64,000 bases of DNA. Source: Dromiciops gliroides. Lineage: Eukaryota > Chordata > Mammalia > Microbiotheria > Microbiotheriidae. Positions 44,401-56,389 of the stretch are shown piece after piece. Each line of letters starts with the position of its first letter. Within the stretch, counting starts at the first letter, position 1. The position numbers were made by a program, and so were the translations under genes. Location of the stretch: positions 69,133,492-69,197,491 of the forward strand of contig NC_057867.1 in the NCBI RefSeq assembly GCF_019393635.1, read 5' to 3'. The notes below the pieces were generated by a model, which ran no database searches, had not been told where the DNA came from, and worked only from the letters and a program-made list of their open reading frames with translations.

Positions 44401-45640
44401 TTTTAATCACCCCTAGGATAGCATTTATAGCCATCTACTTCCTTCTTTCCCAAATTTAGATTCTGTAATCAGAAAGAAATATGATCTCATTCTCAATCAG
44501 ACCACCTATATCAGGAACCATGGCTATATCTATTAACTTACAAAATGTCATCAGCGATATAAGTGTAAACAAGAGCATGTTTATCAGTAGTACAATTTAT
44601 ATGTCAACCGTTGCAGACATTTTGTCTTCTAGTATGTACACTTATCAAATACCTTCTTAAATAATATATTTGTGGCCACTGAGGTAGGAAGTGGTCAGCT
44701 AAAGTACATACAAGTAAGTACATTCTCAGCTAAACCTCTCATAGTTCCTTCCATAAAGGCATTCATCTGGAATTAATGTACAATCTTTTGTCCTGGAAAT
44801 GGTAGGCACTACCACAAGGCACAGTCTCTTTGCTCTGGAGCGACAATTCCTCTTCTTTTGCACACTAGCATAATCACCCTGCCCTTTTCCCTCAGACTCA
44901 ATAAGTCATATGTTCATTTACAGTGGGATACAAGTGTAGCACATAGCCTCTGAGATCACCCTCCCAACCCCCCACCAGTCACACTAGCAAATTGAGTTCC
45001 CAGAGCAAGGCTACTGTAGCTCTCCTCAAGGGTATAGGGATAATCCTGAGGGGTTGGGCTATTTCCAATGCTATTGTTCATAAACCCATATCTAGTGTGT
45101 TATCCCTAATATCAACTGCAAGTTAACCATCTGATCTTTATTCAATATCAGTTAACCAGTTAACATCAATTAACTTTTGTAAAGGAATACTTATTGAGAA
45201 AATGTAGCAAACAGAGAATTACAAAAATGTTCCACTTCCGAATCAGGGCACAGAGACTCTCTCCTCTACAAACTCAGTCCCCAAGAGAATAGGTTCAAGC
45301 TTCAAGTGGTTGTTACAAAGCATTCTCTTCCCCAAGTTCACTTACAGTTGTGGCAAAGCCAATGGACAATGGTCCTTGCTTGTAGCAGATGGTGTTTTGA
45401 TTGTCAAGTTGATTTATTGCTGGTCTGAGTCAAGCAACTTGCTCCTCAGGGTGGGCATGTCATTGTGGTCAGCTGCTGTAGTTATTGGCAACCCTTTGTT
45501 ACAGTTTGCAGTTCCTGGCCCTCTAGTGTTTTTTTCATTCTTTAACAGCTCTAAAGGTCATAACCAGGTCTGTGTGGTCTTCTATAGTCATCCATCTAAG
45601 ACTGGTAAAGAATACATAAAACAGAACCATAGCGTTGTCG
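44401..45640. other. Unassigned AT-rich stretch
   Basis: No gene. On the minus strand, text around 45300-45120 (AATAAAG, CTCAATAAG) recalls the 3' part of an LTR, but no termini are visible. A 172-codon plus frame (45310-45828) ends inside an RTE-tail sequence and looks like chance. Confidence 0.35.
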
Positions 45641-45832
45641 TGTGTTTATGGCCACATGGTGGCCCAGCTGGGGAAATACAGTATCTACAGCTACAAAAAG
45701 TGATCCATTGGAGAAGAAAACAGCAAACCACTCTAGTATCTTTGCCAATAAAACCCTATGGACCAGAAGGGCCTGGAAAGCTATGGTCCAAGGGTCATGA
45801 AGAGTCAGATATGACTAAACAACAATAAACAG
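45640..45832 (+). repeat. RTE/BovB-like 3' tail or MAR1-type SINE piece
   Basis: CACTCTAGTATCTTTGCCAA, GGGTCATGAAGAGTCAGATATGAC, AACAACAATAA tail, the RTE 3' end shared by MAR1-type SINEs. Confidence 0.65.
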
Positions 45833-47513
45833 AAGTACCTGCTGCTGCTCCCATTCCTCTACCTGGAGGCTCATGGGATTTCCTTCTCACTTGAATGCTG
45901 CCAGGTAGTTTATTCCAGCTCAGCAGTCCATTAAAAACTTTCCATCACTGCATAATAAACAAAGAGGAAACAGTCAAAAGGTACTGTTCATGCTCTGACT
46001 TGGGTAGGAAAAAAGCTCCTCTCCCTTCATCAGGAATATCAGGAAGTTGGTTTCTGCTGTGGATTGATAGTAATTAGAGCAATTTGCATAGAATGTAAGG
46101 ACTGGGTCCTCTTTAACCAGGTCCCTTTCTCCTAAAACCTGAATCCAGTGTTGAAGGTCCTGGCTTTCATCAGCAGTTTTGGTGGTTAGCAGTAATCTGG
46201 TTATAAAACTCTTTCCTTGGTTTCCCTTGCGATTGCTTTGGAGTTTGCTTTAGAAGTAGGATAAGTCTAAATCCATCCTATCAAACACATACAAACTCTA
46301 ACAAGAACATATTTCCAATTATAGTCTGTATTTGTTTGAAGTAAGAGCAACTTATAGATTAACAAAAGAAAAGACCCATCATGGATAATGCTCTCTTCAT
46401 CTTGGTTTGGATTCCCAACATTATATTCCTGACAGGTGAGACAATTACAATAAGATTGTTGGGTTACTTAAGAAAAACGTCACCTAATGGTTTCTTTTTT
46501 TAAATCCACCAATACCCATTTCCTCCTTTGCTCACATACATTATGCCAAGCACAAGAGCAAGGTGAGGATCACTTTAGGCAAAATCGAACTACTTCTGAA
46601 GAATAGCAAGGTGTCCTAGACTGGCTAATGGAAAGGAAGGAGGAAATAAGAGAAAGTAATAATTATTCCTTCCAAGGGGTAAGAAAGCAAAAGCTACAGA
46701 TCTTGGCCATGGAGTCAGCTTGGATCTTTGGTTTCTGACTTGCCTGGCCATTTTCAGGATGAGGTTCTTGGATTGTAGTTGTAAAAATCCCTCTGCACAG
46801 GCTTCAGGCAGGCAATCTCCAAAAAGAAGGTGCCTGAGTTTGTTCATCACTTGCTCATTTAACTTAATTTTTTACTCCTCTGAGCCAGTCTACTTCAAAT
46901 CGGCTGAGGTTCATTCAGTGCTTCACATTCTAGAATGTGTTCACCAATGAAAAGGGGTCTGCAGGCAATTCCTTGGGGCTATATTGGCTCTAGCACAACC
47001 ATCAATGGATATAGGGAGTTGGGTTTTTTTGGTCCATGTGGATGGAAGGCATTCAAATAGGCTATCTCAGTATGGTTTGAATTTCTGGGAAGCAATCACT
47101 AAATTTAATATTTAAAGACAAAGATTTACATTTTGATTACATTCCAGATATTCATAGCTATTGTGACCTTTACTGTTCCAAACTATGCTTTTTGATAGGA
47201 TCTCCAACTTCCCAATGTCTTCCTTACTCTTTGCCAAACCCAAATGAACTTTTTGACAATGCCAGACTATATATATTTGAATACCTGAGATAACCATTAA
47301 CTGGAAGAAAAATCTCTCCTATGCAATAGCTCGAATTCAGAAATCAATTGTAGCATTCAGGTCAAAGAGCACTGGAACCTCTCCTGGTATTAGAAATATA
47401 TCACATTCTAAATATCATTCTTAAAAATTAATAGCACTTCTATATAATATTTTTCAACATTATAATTCAAGAAATGTATAAACATCCTGTTCATATAAAA
47501 TAATCTTATGAAC

Positions 47514-47515
<2 letters not shown>
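45833..47515. other. Unassigned stretch with a 91-codon minus frame
   Basis: No repeat landmarks. On the minus strand a frame without ATG is open from about 46249 to the stop at 45974 and reads, for example, TKTADESQDLQHWIQVLGE. Composition is protein-like but I cannot name a family; it may be a retrocopy, an old element, or chance. Confidence 0.35.

Positions 47516-47546
<31 letters not shown>
47516..47546. repeat. (CA)n microsatellite
   Basis: Pure CA run. Confidence 0.93.
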
Positions 47547-47547
<1 letters not shown>

Positions 47548-48171
47548 CCAAAACTTAATGCCAGTCAAATAACATGAATCCAGTTGAATGCATCTCCAAA
47601 TCAGTTGTATGGAACACCAGTCTATATGTAGACCTTTCAATTTTAGCAAATACAAAACAGGAAATAATCCCTACTCTCAAAAAATTTATGCTGTCATGGG
47701 GAAGACAACTTTCATAGGCTTTTCTAGGTCATTGAGTCTCATATTCGATTTCTTGATTTTTTTTTAATGGTCTTTATTCCAATCTTGTAGACACCGGATC
47801 CTCCTTTATATTTCTCATTGTGTCTAACTCATTCTAGAGGTTCTTTTGGCATTTTTCTATTCCCTTTTCTAGGGAAACACCTATTTTTGTTGCTGTCTTG
47901 TTCTTTCTTTCTGAAGATTACTTCTTCCTCTCTTTTGGTCCATATTTATTTAATGTATTAGGTCTTCCTTTTTGCTTACTCATTTATCCAAGTCTTTCTG
48001 TTAGTATTTTTGTGAGTTTATTTTCTGTGAGAGTTTATCGCCTATCCCCGCCTTTTTTCTTTTCTTTTGTGCATTCATCACTATTTTCAAGTGGTACAGG
48101 GGATATGAACACTGTGGACACTAAGCCTTCTCTGCCTCCTCTTTTAGGTCTATTGAGACAGCATTTCAAAG
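47547..48171. other. No gene; T-rich, possible old LINE
   Basis: T/C-rich plus strand with no landmarks I can assign. Confidence 0.45.
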
Positions 48172-48184
48172 TGATGCTAGTCTA

Positions 48185-48342
48185 GGGACAGCTAGGTGGC
48201 GCAGTGGATAAAGCACCGGCCCTGGATTCAGGAGGACCTGAGTTCAAATCCAGACTCAGACACTTGACATTTACTAGCTGTGTGACCGTGGGCAAGTCAC
48301 TTAACCCTCATTGCCCCGCAAAAACAAACAAACAAAACAAAA
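48185..48342 (+). mobile_element. WSINE1-like SINE
   Basis: Perfect duplication TGATGCTAGTCTA (48172-48184 and 48343-48355); (CAAA)n tail. Confidence 0.94.
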
Positions 48343-48355
48343 TGATGCTAGTCTA

Positions 48356-49269
48356 AAGCCTTGGGATTATTGTGAAAGGGAAAGCAACCTTATCAGTCTT
48401 TCTTGGGCTATCAATTTTCCAATAGTATGCTCCTCTCTTTCCAGGTGACCCCTGGAAAGACTCCTCCCTTGGGAAGGGCAAAGGGCACTTGACTGATCCA
48501 CCTAAGAATAGTAGCTTCTTGCCCCAAGGACTAAAGGGATTAGGGGAATGATCTACCTAAGAGAAAGAAAAACACCTGATTCCTTCAACTAAAGTATGTT
48601 AGGGGGAGACTGACCTGTTGAAAGGGAGAATCCTTGAAGTGAGTGGTCAACAGGGATTGAAGGGTTTTAGGAAAATGATTTTCCAAGGGTAGATGAAAGT
48701 TGTGACTATTCTATATGATGAAGCAAACAATTAACTGGATTTTTACCCTGAGCTCTATGGGTTTTTTTCCCCACATTGCAACATTTTGTCTATTGTTTGG
48801 GAATGCTGCAATTGGAATTAGAAAATGGGTTGGTTAGAAGGGGATTTTTAGAGACATGAGTTGCCTCTGTCTTTGGTTCTCTTTCTAAGCAGAAATTCTC
48901 TAATCAGAACAATCTAAAATGAATAAAATTTTTTAAAACCACAAAAACCTGTTTCCAGAAAGCTTGTGCCTACAATCCAGAGGATGGAAGCTTCTTCCAC
49001 ATCACTGGCTGCCACCTTGCTGGAACCCTTCCCCTGCTCCAATCTAACTGATGACTGGTGCCCCGGCCCACTTCTCATCTCCTTATTATAGTTCTCTTCC
49101 TCTTAATATTATTCTTTATGAATTTAAAATCTCCAGGGAAACAAGGGACAACAGAAAAGAGATGGAATTCTTTAGTAAATTGTTTGTCTGGAGGACCTGT
49201 GGGTCTGTTCATGTTGTGGAGCGTCCATATTTTTATTCAACATGTTACTCGGTTTTCTGGAAGTTTCCT
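48356..49269. other. Repeat-free stretch, no gene recognised
   Basis: About 0.9 kb without a recognised repeat, unusual in this window. Short plus frames at 49051-49288 overlap but show no known protein. Confidence 0.45.
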
Positions 49270-49353
49270 TATGCATAGATCTTTCTAGACCCCACTCTGC
49301 ACAAAGCTTTCTAATGGCTTCCTATTGCCCATGGAATAAAGTTTAAGCTCTTT
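49270..49353 (+). repeat. L2 fragment, plus
   Basis: TCTAATGGCTTCCTATTGCCC, AATAAAGTTTAAGC. Confidence 0.6.
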
Positions 49354-49609
49354 TTGTTGTTGTTCAGTCGGTTCAGTTGTGTCTGACTCTTTGTGACCCT
49401 ATTTGGGGCTTTTTGGGCAAAGATATTGGAGTTGTTCACCATTTCCTTCTCCAGCTTATTTTACAGATGAGGAAACTGAGGCAAAGAGGGTGAAGTGACT
49501 TGCCCAGGGTCACACAACTAGTAAGTGTCTGAGGTCAGATTTGAACTTGAGAAGATGAGTTTTCCTGAATTCAGGTTTGGTCTCCATCTACTGTGATACC
49601 TAGCTGCCC
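49354..49609 (-). mobile_element. MAR1-like SINE, minus
   Basis: Duplication TTAAGYTCTTT (49343-49353 and 49610-49620). (TTG)n tail, CCATTTCCTTCTCCAGC core, CTAGCTGCCC head. Confidence 0.88.
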
Positions 49610-49629
49610 TTAAGTTCTTTAGTCAATCA

Positions 49630-49850
49630 GTAACCAAGCATTTATTGGGTGCTTACTATGAGTCAGGAACTCTGCTAAGCACTGGGGATTCAAAGTAAGG
49701 CAAAAAACAGGGTCCTTGACCTCAAGGAACTTACCTTTTCATGAGAGATAACGTGCAAATGACTAGGTACATACAAGATGTATACAAGGTTTATGGGAGG
49801 TAATCCCAGAGGGAAAACACTAACAATGGGGGAAACAGGATAAAGAAATT
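49630..49850 (-). repeat. L2 3' end, minus
   Basis: AAGCATTTATTGGGTGCTTAC, GCTAAGCACTGGGGATTC, CTCAAGGAACTTACC. Confidence 0.77.
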
Positions 49851-50250
49851 TACTTATTTATTTGACATGCATTTATAATCTAATCCTCCCTTCTTCCCCG
49901 CCCCAACATTGAGCAATGACAATAATGACAACAAAATGGAAAAACAAACTCTCGTCATAAACATGTAAACTCCCACAAAACAAATTTCCCACCTTGGCCA
50001 TTCCCCCAAATACACATCACTCTCTGCATTTTACATTTCTTACTTCTCTGGCAGGAGGTGAGTGACTTATTTCATTTTCATCTTCTGGACTGAATGGTTC
50101 ATCATTGCATTGATAAAAGTTAGAAAAGCTTTCAAAGTTGTTTTTCTCTACAATGTTCTCTTTGTATAAACTATTTTGATTCTGCTCATGCATCAGTTAA
50201 TAGAGGTCTTCCCAGTTCCCTCTGAAACTGTCCATTTTGTCATTTCATAA
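49851..50250 (-). mobile_element. Old L1 3' end, minus
   Basis: ACAAATTTCCCACCTTGGCC, CATTGCATTGATAAAAGTTAG, TCTGCTCATGCATCAG. Confidence 0.7.
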
Positions 50251-50969
50251 ATGCTTGTTAAGTTGAATTGAATGGATATGCTGTTCTCTGCATCTTATGC
50301 TTGTGAAGCTGATTTTTAAAACTTAAATGTAAGACTTTACATGCATCTTTATTAAACTTCATCTTATTCAATTTGGACCAATGTTCTAGCCTGGCAGTAT
50401 GTTATCGATCCCTTTGAGCTTTGTTTTATTTGCAAATTTGATTAGCATGCCCTGTATAACTTTATCCAAATCATGAATAAAAATGTTAAACACTATTATA
50501 CCAAGCATGGATGCTTGGGGCACTTCACTGGAGACCCCCTTCCAATTTGATATGGAACCATTAATGACTACTCTCTGAATCTAGCCGTTCAACTCATTCT
50601 GAACCCACCTAATTGTCTTATTCTCTACCTCCCTTCTCTCCATCTTTTGCACAAAAATAGCATGAGAAACTTTGCTAAATACTTCACTAAAATCTAGGTA
50701 ACACACACACGCACACACACACATGCCCTCTGTTCTACCAGATTCATAAACTTGTCAGAATGGTGGTGGGGGTGGGTGGGTGGAAAATTGCTAAATGCTT
50801 TAAAAAAAAGATCCCATTGATGTTTTTTGTTTATATTAGCCCCTGACTCCTGATCTTGGACCTTTCTTTGGAACAAAGCAAACCAGTCAAACAAAACAGA
50901 CTAGTGACGTGACTACATTTGACAATGTCAGCAGTATCACCCCCACTTCTGCGAAGGGAATGGAATTAT

Positions 50970-51660
50970 GTTTTATGATGTTTTAAAAAAATTCCTTTTT
51001 TATTATGAACCCAACAATTATCAACAAACACAAACATTTCATTATACAAAGAACAAACAAGGAACCTTTCCCTACCAGTGAACTTATGTTCTGTACAGTT
51101 GGTTATTTTAAGCATATGGTACATCTATCAAAGGAGGGACAAAAATCACCCTGTTAGTTGTGTCCCATTCCAAACTTTTTTCTTAGATGCATTTTCAAGT
51201 ATTTTATTGACATAACCATTCTTACCCCCTCTAGACCTTACATATTTTGGTTTTGTTGTTGTTGTTTGGTCATTTTTAGTCTTAGTCATATCTGACTCTT
51301 TGTGACTCTATTTGGGGTTTTCTTGGTAAAGATACTGGAACGGTTTGCCATTTCCTTCTCCAGCATATTTTACAGATGAAGAAACTTAGGCAAAGAGGGT
51401 GAAGTGATTTGCCCAGGGTCACACATCTAGTAAATGTCTGAGGCCAGATTTGAACCCAGGAAGAAAACCTGATTCCATGTTTGGCACTTTCTCCACTATG
51501 CTGTCTAGCTGCCCTTTGGTTTTGTATCTCTAGCATTAGCCACTGTCTCCCTTCCCCAAAGAAAGGTTCCCTCTCTACCACGTTGTAACAAGTAAATATG
51601 ATCAAGCAAAAACACCTGACATATTGACCATGACCAAAAAGGAAAAGGTTCATTATGTTT
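50970..51660 (-). repeat. Old L1 3' UTR pieces flanking a MAR1-like SINE
   Basis: ATTATGAACCCAACAATTATC on the left and TTGTAACAAGTAAATATGATC on the right suggest one L1 complement; the SINE lies between. Confidence 0.45.
51249..51515 (-). mobile_element. MAR1-like SINE, minus
   Basis: TTGTTGTTGTTTGGTCATT tail, CCATTTCCTTCTCCAGC core, CTGTCTAGCTGCCC head. Confidence 0.85.
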
Positions 51661-51694
51661 TCTGGGGCCAAGATTTATACACCCTTATCTTCTC

Positions 51695-52352
51695 TTTTGC
51701 TGCCACCATCTTGGTGCAGACTCTCATCACTCCCCACCTGTATTATTTCAGCAGCCTCATAATGGGTCTCCCTGCATCAAACCTTCAGTCCATCCTCTAT
51801 TCCGCTGCCAAATTGATCTTGTGATCATCAAACTCCCCAACTCCATTATTACATCCTGGATCAACTATAAAATCTTTTGTCTGCCATTTTAAGCCCTTTA
51901 AAGCCTTGGCCCTTCCTCCCTTTCCAGTCTTCTTATACCTTATACCCCATCACATTCTCTGCGATTCAGTGCCAATGCCCTACTCCCACCCCCGTACTGT
52001 TTTCCCCACAATATACTCTATCTACTGATGCCTGAATTTTCACTGGCTCTCCCCCATGCCTGGAATTCTCTGCCTCCTCATCTTCCTATTCTAGCTTGCC
52101 TGGCTTCCTTCAAATTCTAGCTGGAATTCTACCTTCTACATGAAGCCTTTCCCAAGCCCCCTTAATGCTAGAGCCTTCCCTTTGTTGCTTATCTCCAATT
52201 TATTCTGTATTTAGCTTGAATTATATAGTTGTTTCCATATTGCCCGCTCCATTGGACTTTGAGATGAGGAACTGTCTTTTGCTTTTCTGTGAAACCCGAA
52301 GACTTAGCCTATCACATTATAGGTACTTCATAATTGTTTTCTGACTGATTGC
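51695..52352 (+). repeat. L2 LINE 3' part, plus
   Basis: GCTGCCACCATCTTGGTGCAG, CAGTCCATCCTCTATTCCGC, CATGCCTGGAATTCTCTGCC, CTCCAATTTATTCTGTATTTAG. Confidence 0.82.
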
Positions 52353-52455
52353 AATTTGTTAGTTTGTTTGCCTTTTAGAGTTGTTTTCATTGATATGAAA
52401 GTCATTTTTTCTATTTCTGCTTTCTTTGCTCTTCATTGTTTTCTGCATGTCTTCT

Positions 52456-52599
52456 TTTTTTTGTGGGGCAATGAGGGTTAAGTGACTTGCCCACGGTCAC
52501 ATAGCTTGTAAGTGTCAAGTGTCTGAGGCTGGATTTGAACTCAGGTCCTCTTGAATCCAAGGCCAGTGCTTTATCCACTGCGCCACCTAGCCGCCCCCC
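52456..52599 (-). mobile_element. WSINE1-like SINE, minus
   Basis: Perfect duplication GCATGTCTTCT (52445-52455 and 52600-52610). Confidence 0.93.
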
Positions 52600-53137
52600 G
52601 CATGTCTTCTAATATTCCTCTGAATTAACTTTCATGTTTGTTGTTTTATTGCAGTAGTAGTCCTTTTCTTTCATATGAAATAATTTGTTTAGCCATTTCC
52701 CAGTGAGCAACTACTTCATTCCCAATTTTCTGCTATCACAAAAAGGGTTGTTACCAATATTTTCTTGCTATCTTTCACCACCATGGGGGCTTCATGCCCA
52801 GTAGTAGGCTTGATGGGCATGACCTGTTCTCGATGGAATCCTGCTGGGTCTTAGGTATTATGGCTCCCCTTTCTTGATGTTTGCTAACCATTTCTTTAAT
52901 AAAACATTCTAGAATTTTGTTGGGAATCATTGACCTATAGTTTTCAGACTCTACTCTCTTTCCTTTTTTTGAAAATCAGGCTCGCATTTGCCTTTCTCCA
53001 ATCCTGTAGTATATCTCTTAGTCTCCAAGATTTTCTAAAAATGGAAGTTCAGAAGGAAACACAGACAACTAAGACAGCTTTGAAAAGAGCATGTTGAATG
53101 TTATGTGTATATAGAAATAAATGTTTATCTATATGTA

Positions 53138-53265
53138 CATATTGTTATTGTTGTTGTTCAGTTGTGTCCTACTCTCTTCATGACACCATGGACCATAGCA
53201 CACCATTATTTTCCATGGGGTTTTCTTGGCAACGATACTGGAGTGGTTTACCATTTTGCAAGCTG
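53138..53265 (-). repeat. Partial MAR1/RTE-tail SINE, minus
   Basis: TTGTTGTTGTTCAGTTGTGTCC, CACCATGGACCATAGCAC, CGATACTGGAGTGG; the rest is missing. Confidence 0.7.
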
Positions 53266-53727
53266 TGGAAAATAGAGGTTCACAATTTCACACATAGTCC
53301 TCTTTTTCTGTTCTTTTTCTGCATGAGGAAATATCACTTTTTTGGAGGGAGTGATGTTTGTTCAAGTTAGAATAAAAAGAAATAAATAAATCAGTGACAA
53401 TGGTTTGGCAATCACATTTTTCAGTATCTTGCATTGTAGTTTCTCCAGGCTATGTAACTTGGACTTAGTTAAGGGCAGCTAGATGCTCTCTTACTATCTT
53501 ATTTACTCATTTATCTCCTTTCTTATCTTGGTTTTCAACTCCATGTTAGCAATTTTTGTTCTGTCCTTTTGAGTTCAAAGATCATTCTCTTTGCCAGAGG
53601 ATATAGAAATAAAATAAGAGTTGAGCACCTCTGTTTTCTATTTGTTGTCTGTTATCATTGTCTCATTGGCCCTGAGCAAAACAATTTTCTTTCTTTGATT
53701 CTCCTTTTTTCTCCAACAGAGCTTTTA

Positions 53728-54535
53728 AAAAAGAAGCTTTATTTATTTTTTTAAATCATAAAAGTATTTTAGTATTTCCAGTTACATGTAAAGATAGTTT
53801 TCAACATTTGTTTTTATAAGATTTCTAGTTTCAAATTTTTCTCCCTCCCTCCCTTCCCTCCCCCCTCCCCAAGACAGCAAGTAATCTGATATAGGTTATA
53901 TATGTACAATCACATTAAACATATTTCTACATTAGTCACGTTATGAGAGAAGAATCAGAACAAAAGGGGAAAAACTCAAAAAACAAAAACAAAAGCAGAA
54001 ACAGTATGGTTTAATCTGCATTCAGAATCCACAGTTCTTATTTTGGATGTGGAGAACATTTTCCATCATGAGTTCTTTGGAATTGTCTTAGATCATTGTG
54101 TTGCTGAGAAGAGCTAAGTCTATCATAGTTGATCATCACACAATATTGCATTGTGTACAATGTTCTACTGGTTCTGCTTACTTCACTCAGCATCAGTCCA
54201 CTTAAGTCTTTCCAGGTTTTTTTGAAATCTGCCTGCTCATCATTTCTTACAGCAAAATAGTATTCCAGTTACGTTCATATACCACAACTTGTTCAACCAT
54301 TCCCTAAATGAAGGCCATTCCCTTGATTTCCAATTCTTTGCCACCACAAAGAGAGCTGCTATAAATATTTTTATACATGTGGGTCCCTTTCCCTTTTGCA
54401 TGATCTCTTTGGGATACAGACCTAGTAGTGGTAATAATGCACCATCCCATATCCCTTTGGGCATAGTTCCAAATTGCTTTCTAGAATGGTTGGGTCAGTT
54501 CACAACTCTACCAACAATGCATTAGTGCTCCAATA
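53728..54535 (-). mobile_element. L1 3' end, minus, inserted in L3
   Basis: 3' UTR complement (TTTTCTCCCTCCCTCCC, CTGATATAGGTTATATATG) then the ORF2 C terminus on the minus strand: LGLYPKEIMQKGKGPTC and EWLNKLWYMN blocks. Frameshifted; older than the copies at 15399 and 24196. Confidence 0.88.
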
Positions 54536-55155
54536 AAAAAAGAAACTTTAAAAACTCCTTAGCATTCTTTACTAACCTCAGCTTATTTTGAGCTTCAACT
54601 CTCCTGATACTATTATTACATGTCCATACCATGCTTTTGTATTCATTCATTATTTTCCCTTGTTTCCATCTTCTGTATTCATCTTTCTTTGTATGGGTAT
54701 TGATGTCTTTTAAAAATCTAAGCTGGTTCATGAGTTCCCTATGTATCCATATCAGCCCCTTTAGACAGCTTTCCCTTTTCTTCCTTCTATTGATTGTTTT
54801 CCTTTGTGTCTTCAGAATTTCATTCTTGAGATCTGCCCATCCCTCCTAGGTTAATTTCACCAGTAGAATGTTAGTCCATAAAAAAATCCTACTAATCCTT
54901 TCTCTGAATCCTTCCAAATTTGCTCTTCCAAAACCTAGGATGTATGTCAGACTCTTCTCAGTTTTCTTTTCCTCTTTATCACAAACTTTAAGACAGAGTG
55001 GTAACTTTCCCTCAGCTTCTCTTTACTGATGAGAATAAGATCCAGAATAGAATTGTCCATTTTGGGTTCTTTTACCTCTTGACACATGAATGATCAGTAA
55101 AGTAAGCCATGAAGTTCCTTGTTGCTCTGCCTCTGGCTGAGGGGGAACTCTAGAC

Positions 55156-55322
55156 CAGACATGTCCAACACACAGCCCACAGGCCACTATGGAGTATGGC
55201 AGAATCAGATTCAAATGTCACTTGGAAATATTTAGCAAGATAAATAAAAACACAATAGAACATAGTGTTAATATGTGATTTTCTAAGTCAGTCAGGTCAA
55301 TGTATTTGAGTTTGATACCACT
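55156..55322. mobile_element. hAT-type miniature element, copy 2
   Basis: Same interior as 17366-17552 (GATAAATAAAAACACAAT, TTTTCTAAGTCAGTCAG) and the matching end GAGTTTGATACCACT. Confidence 0.72.
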
Positions 55323-55331
55323 TCTCTAGCC

Positions 55332-55520
55332 CAAAGCTTCTTAAACTGTGGGTCATGACCACATATAGGATTGAATAACTGAATATGGGGGGGGTCAGGA
55401 AAAATTTTGCAACAGTAAAAGGTTATGTATAACTATTTTATATATCTATATACCTGAGGTTGGGTAAAAATTTCCTGGGCGAAAAGGGGTCACGAGTGGA
55501 AAAAATTTAAGAAGCCCCTG
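55332..55520. mobile_element. hAT-type MITE with inverted termini
   Basis: Termini CAAAGCTTCTTAAACT and AAATTTAAGAAGCCCCTG are inverted repeats. Flanking octamers CTCTAGCC and CTCTATTG share five bases, a plausible decayed 8-bp hAT duplication. The interior has the GGTCATGACC / GGGGTCACGAG pattern. Confidence 0.78.
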
Positions 55521-56050
55521 CTCTATTGATCGTCCAGGTAAGTGAAGTCATCCATCTTCCATTACTGTTGGATCCCATTTACGCCGGAGAGGGTCTTCTA
55601 CAAGTAGTGATGGCATAGCTCTTGAATAGAGGGAGCAAACCTTAGACAGAGAGGCCAAGCTGTATTCACTAGCAGTCTGTGATTAGTTGCTTGCCTTATA
55701 TTCGCTTACAGAAGCTGTTATTTGAGGGACCTTGGGAGCTATTACTTCCAAGGAAAATCGATTTCTTGGCTAGTTAATTGTTTGGGTTGATGCTTCATAG
55801 TTTCTATGAGCCAGAAATTGTCATATTACATGGTGTCACTTCTGCAATATATTTCACCACTGGGAGTTTGCTTTTTGAGAGATAACATGCACATGCTTTT
55901 GCTGTTTTAAGTAAGTAGAAACTGTTTCTAATTTCTTCAGTATTCTGCTCAGTGATAGGATGGGGCCAATAGACCTACCAGCTCATTTATTTTGTATGCC
56001 TTCATACCTTCTGTGTATACTTCGTAACTCTCTCCCTCTACCCTTCCCAC

Positions 56051-56389
56051 TCCCTCCAACTATGTAACTAGCTTTGGCTCCTGTCAAAGATCCTATTCTA
56101 TCTTTGACTTGGTTTTCTGAGTTTTTCCTTTCCATTCTAGAGTTCTCCCTGTTTTTCCACTAATATTTCCAGCAGTTTCCTCCCATCCTAGATGCTACAT
56201 CACCTTACACAACATTCTCTTGTTTCCTCAAAAGTCCAACTTCTCTACCTCATTTTGACACCCTTTGGTCTCAGCTCAACAGTCCAGCACTGAGAGATGC
56301 TTAGGGGGATCCAAGAGAAACACAGTTCTAGCCCTTAAGGAGCTTATAGGAGTTGGAGAGAGGTGTGTAGCCAAGAAGCAATTAGAGAA
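56051..56389. other. No gene or repeat recognised
   Basis: Pyrimidine-rich non-coding interval. Confidence 0.5.

Larger units (their letters stand above)
50285..56050 (-). repeat. Fossil L3/CR1 LINE, fragmented by later insertions
   Basis: Minus-strand L3/CR1 ORF2 text recurs in consistent order: GTGAAGCTGATTTTTAAAAC, CAAATTTGATTAGCATGCC and GCTTGGGGCACTTCACTGG (50.3-50.7 kb), CTAACCATTTCTTTAATAAAAC and GAAAATCAGGCTCGCATTTGCC (52.8-53.0 kb), 53.48-53.72 kb, CCATATCAGCCCCTTTAGAC (54.5-54.9 kb), and GAATAAGATCCAGAATAG (about 55.03 kb). Later SINE, L1, L2 and hAT insertions separate the pieces. L3/CR1 is an ancient LINE clade long inactive in therian mammals. Confidence 0.72.

Noticed and set aside
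45310-45828. 172-codon plus frame as a gene
   Set aside because: Its last third is an RTE/MAR1-type repeat tail and the rest has no recognised homology.
41053-47515. An endogenous retrovirus body with gag, pol or env
   Set aside because: No protease, reverse transcriptase, integrase or envelope motifs are visible and no paired LTRs were found.
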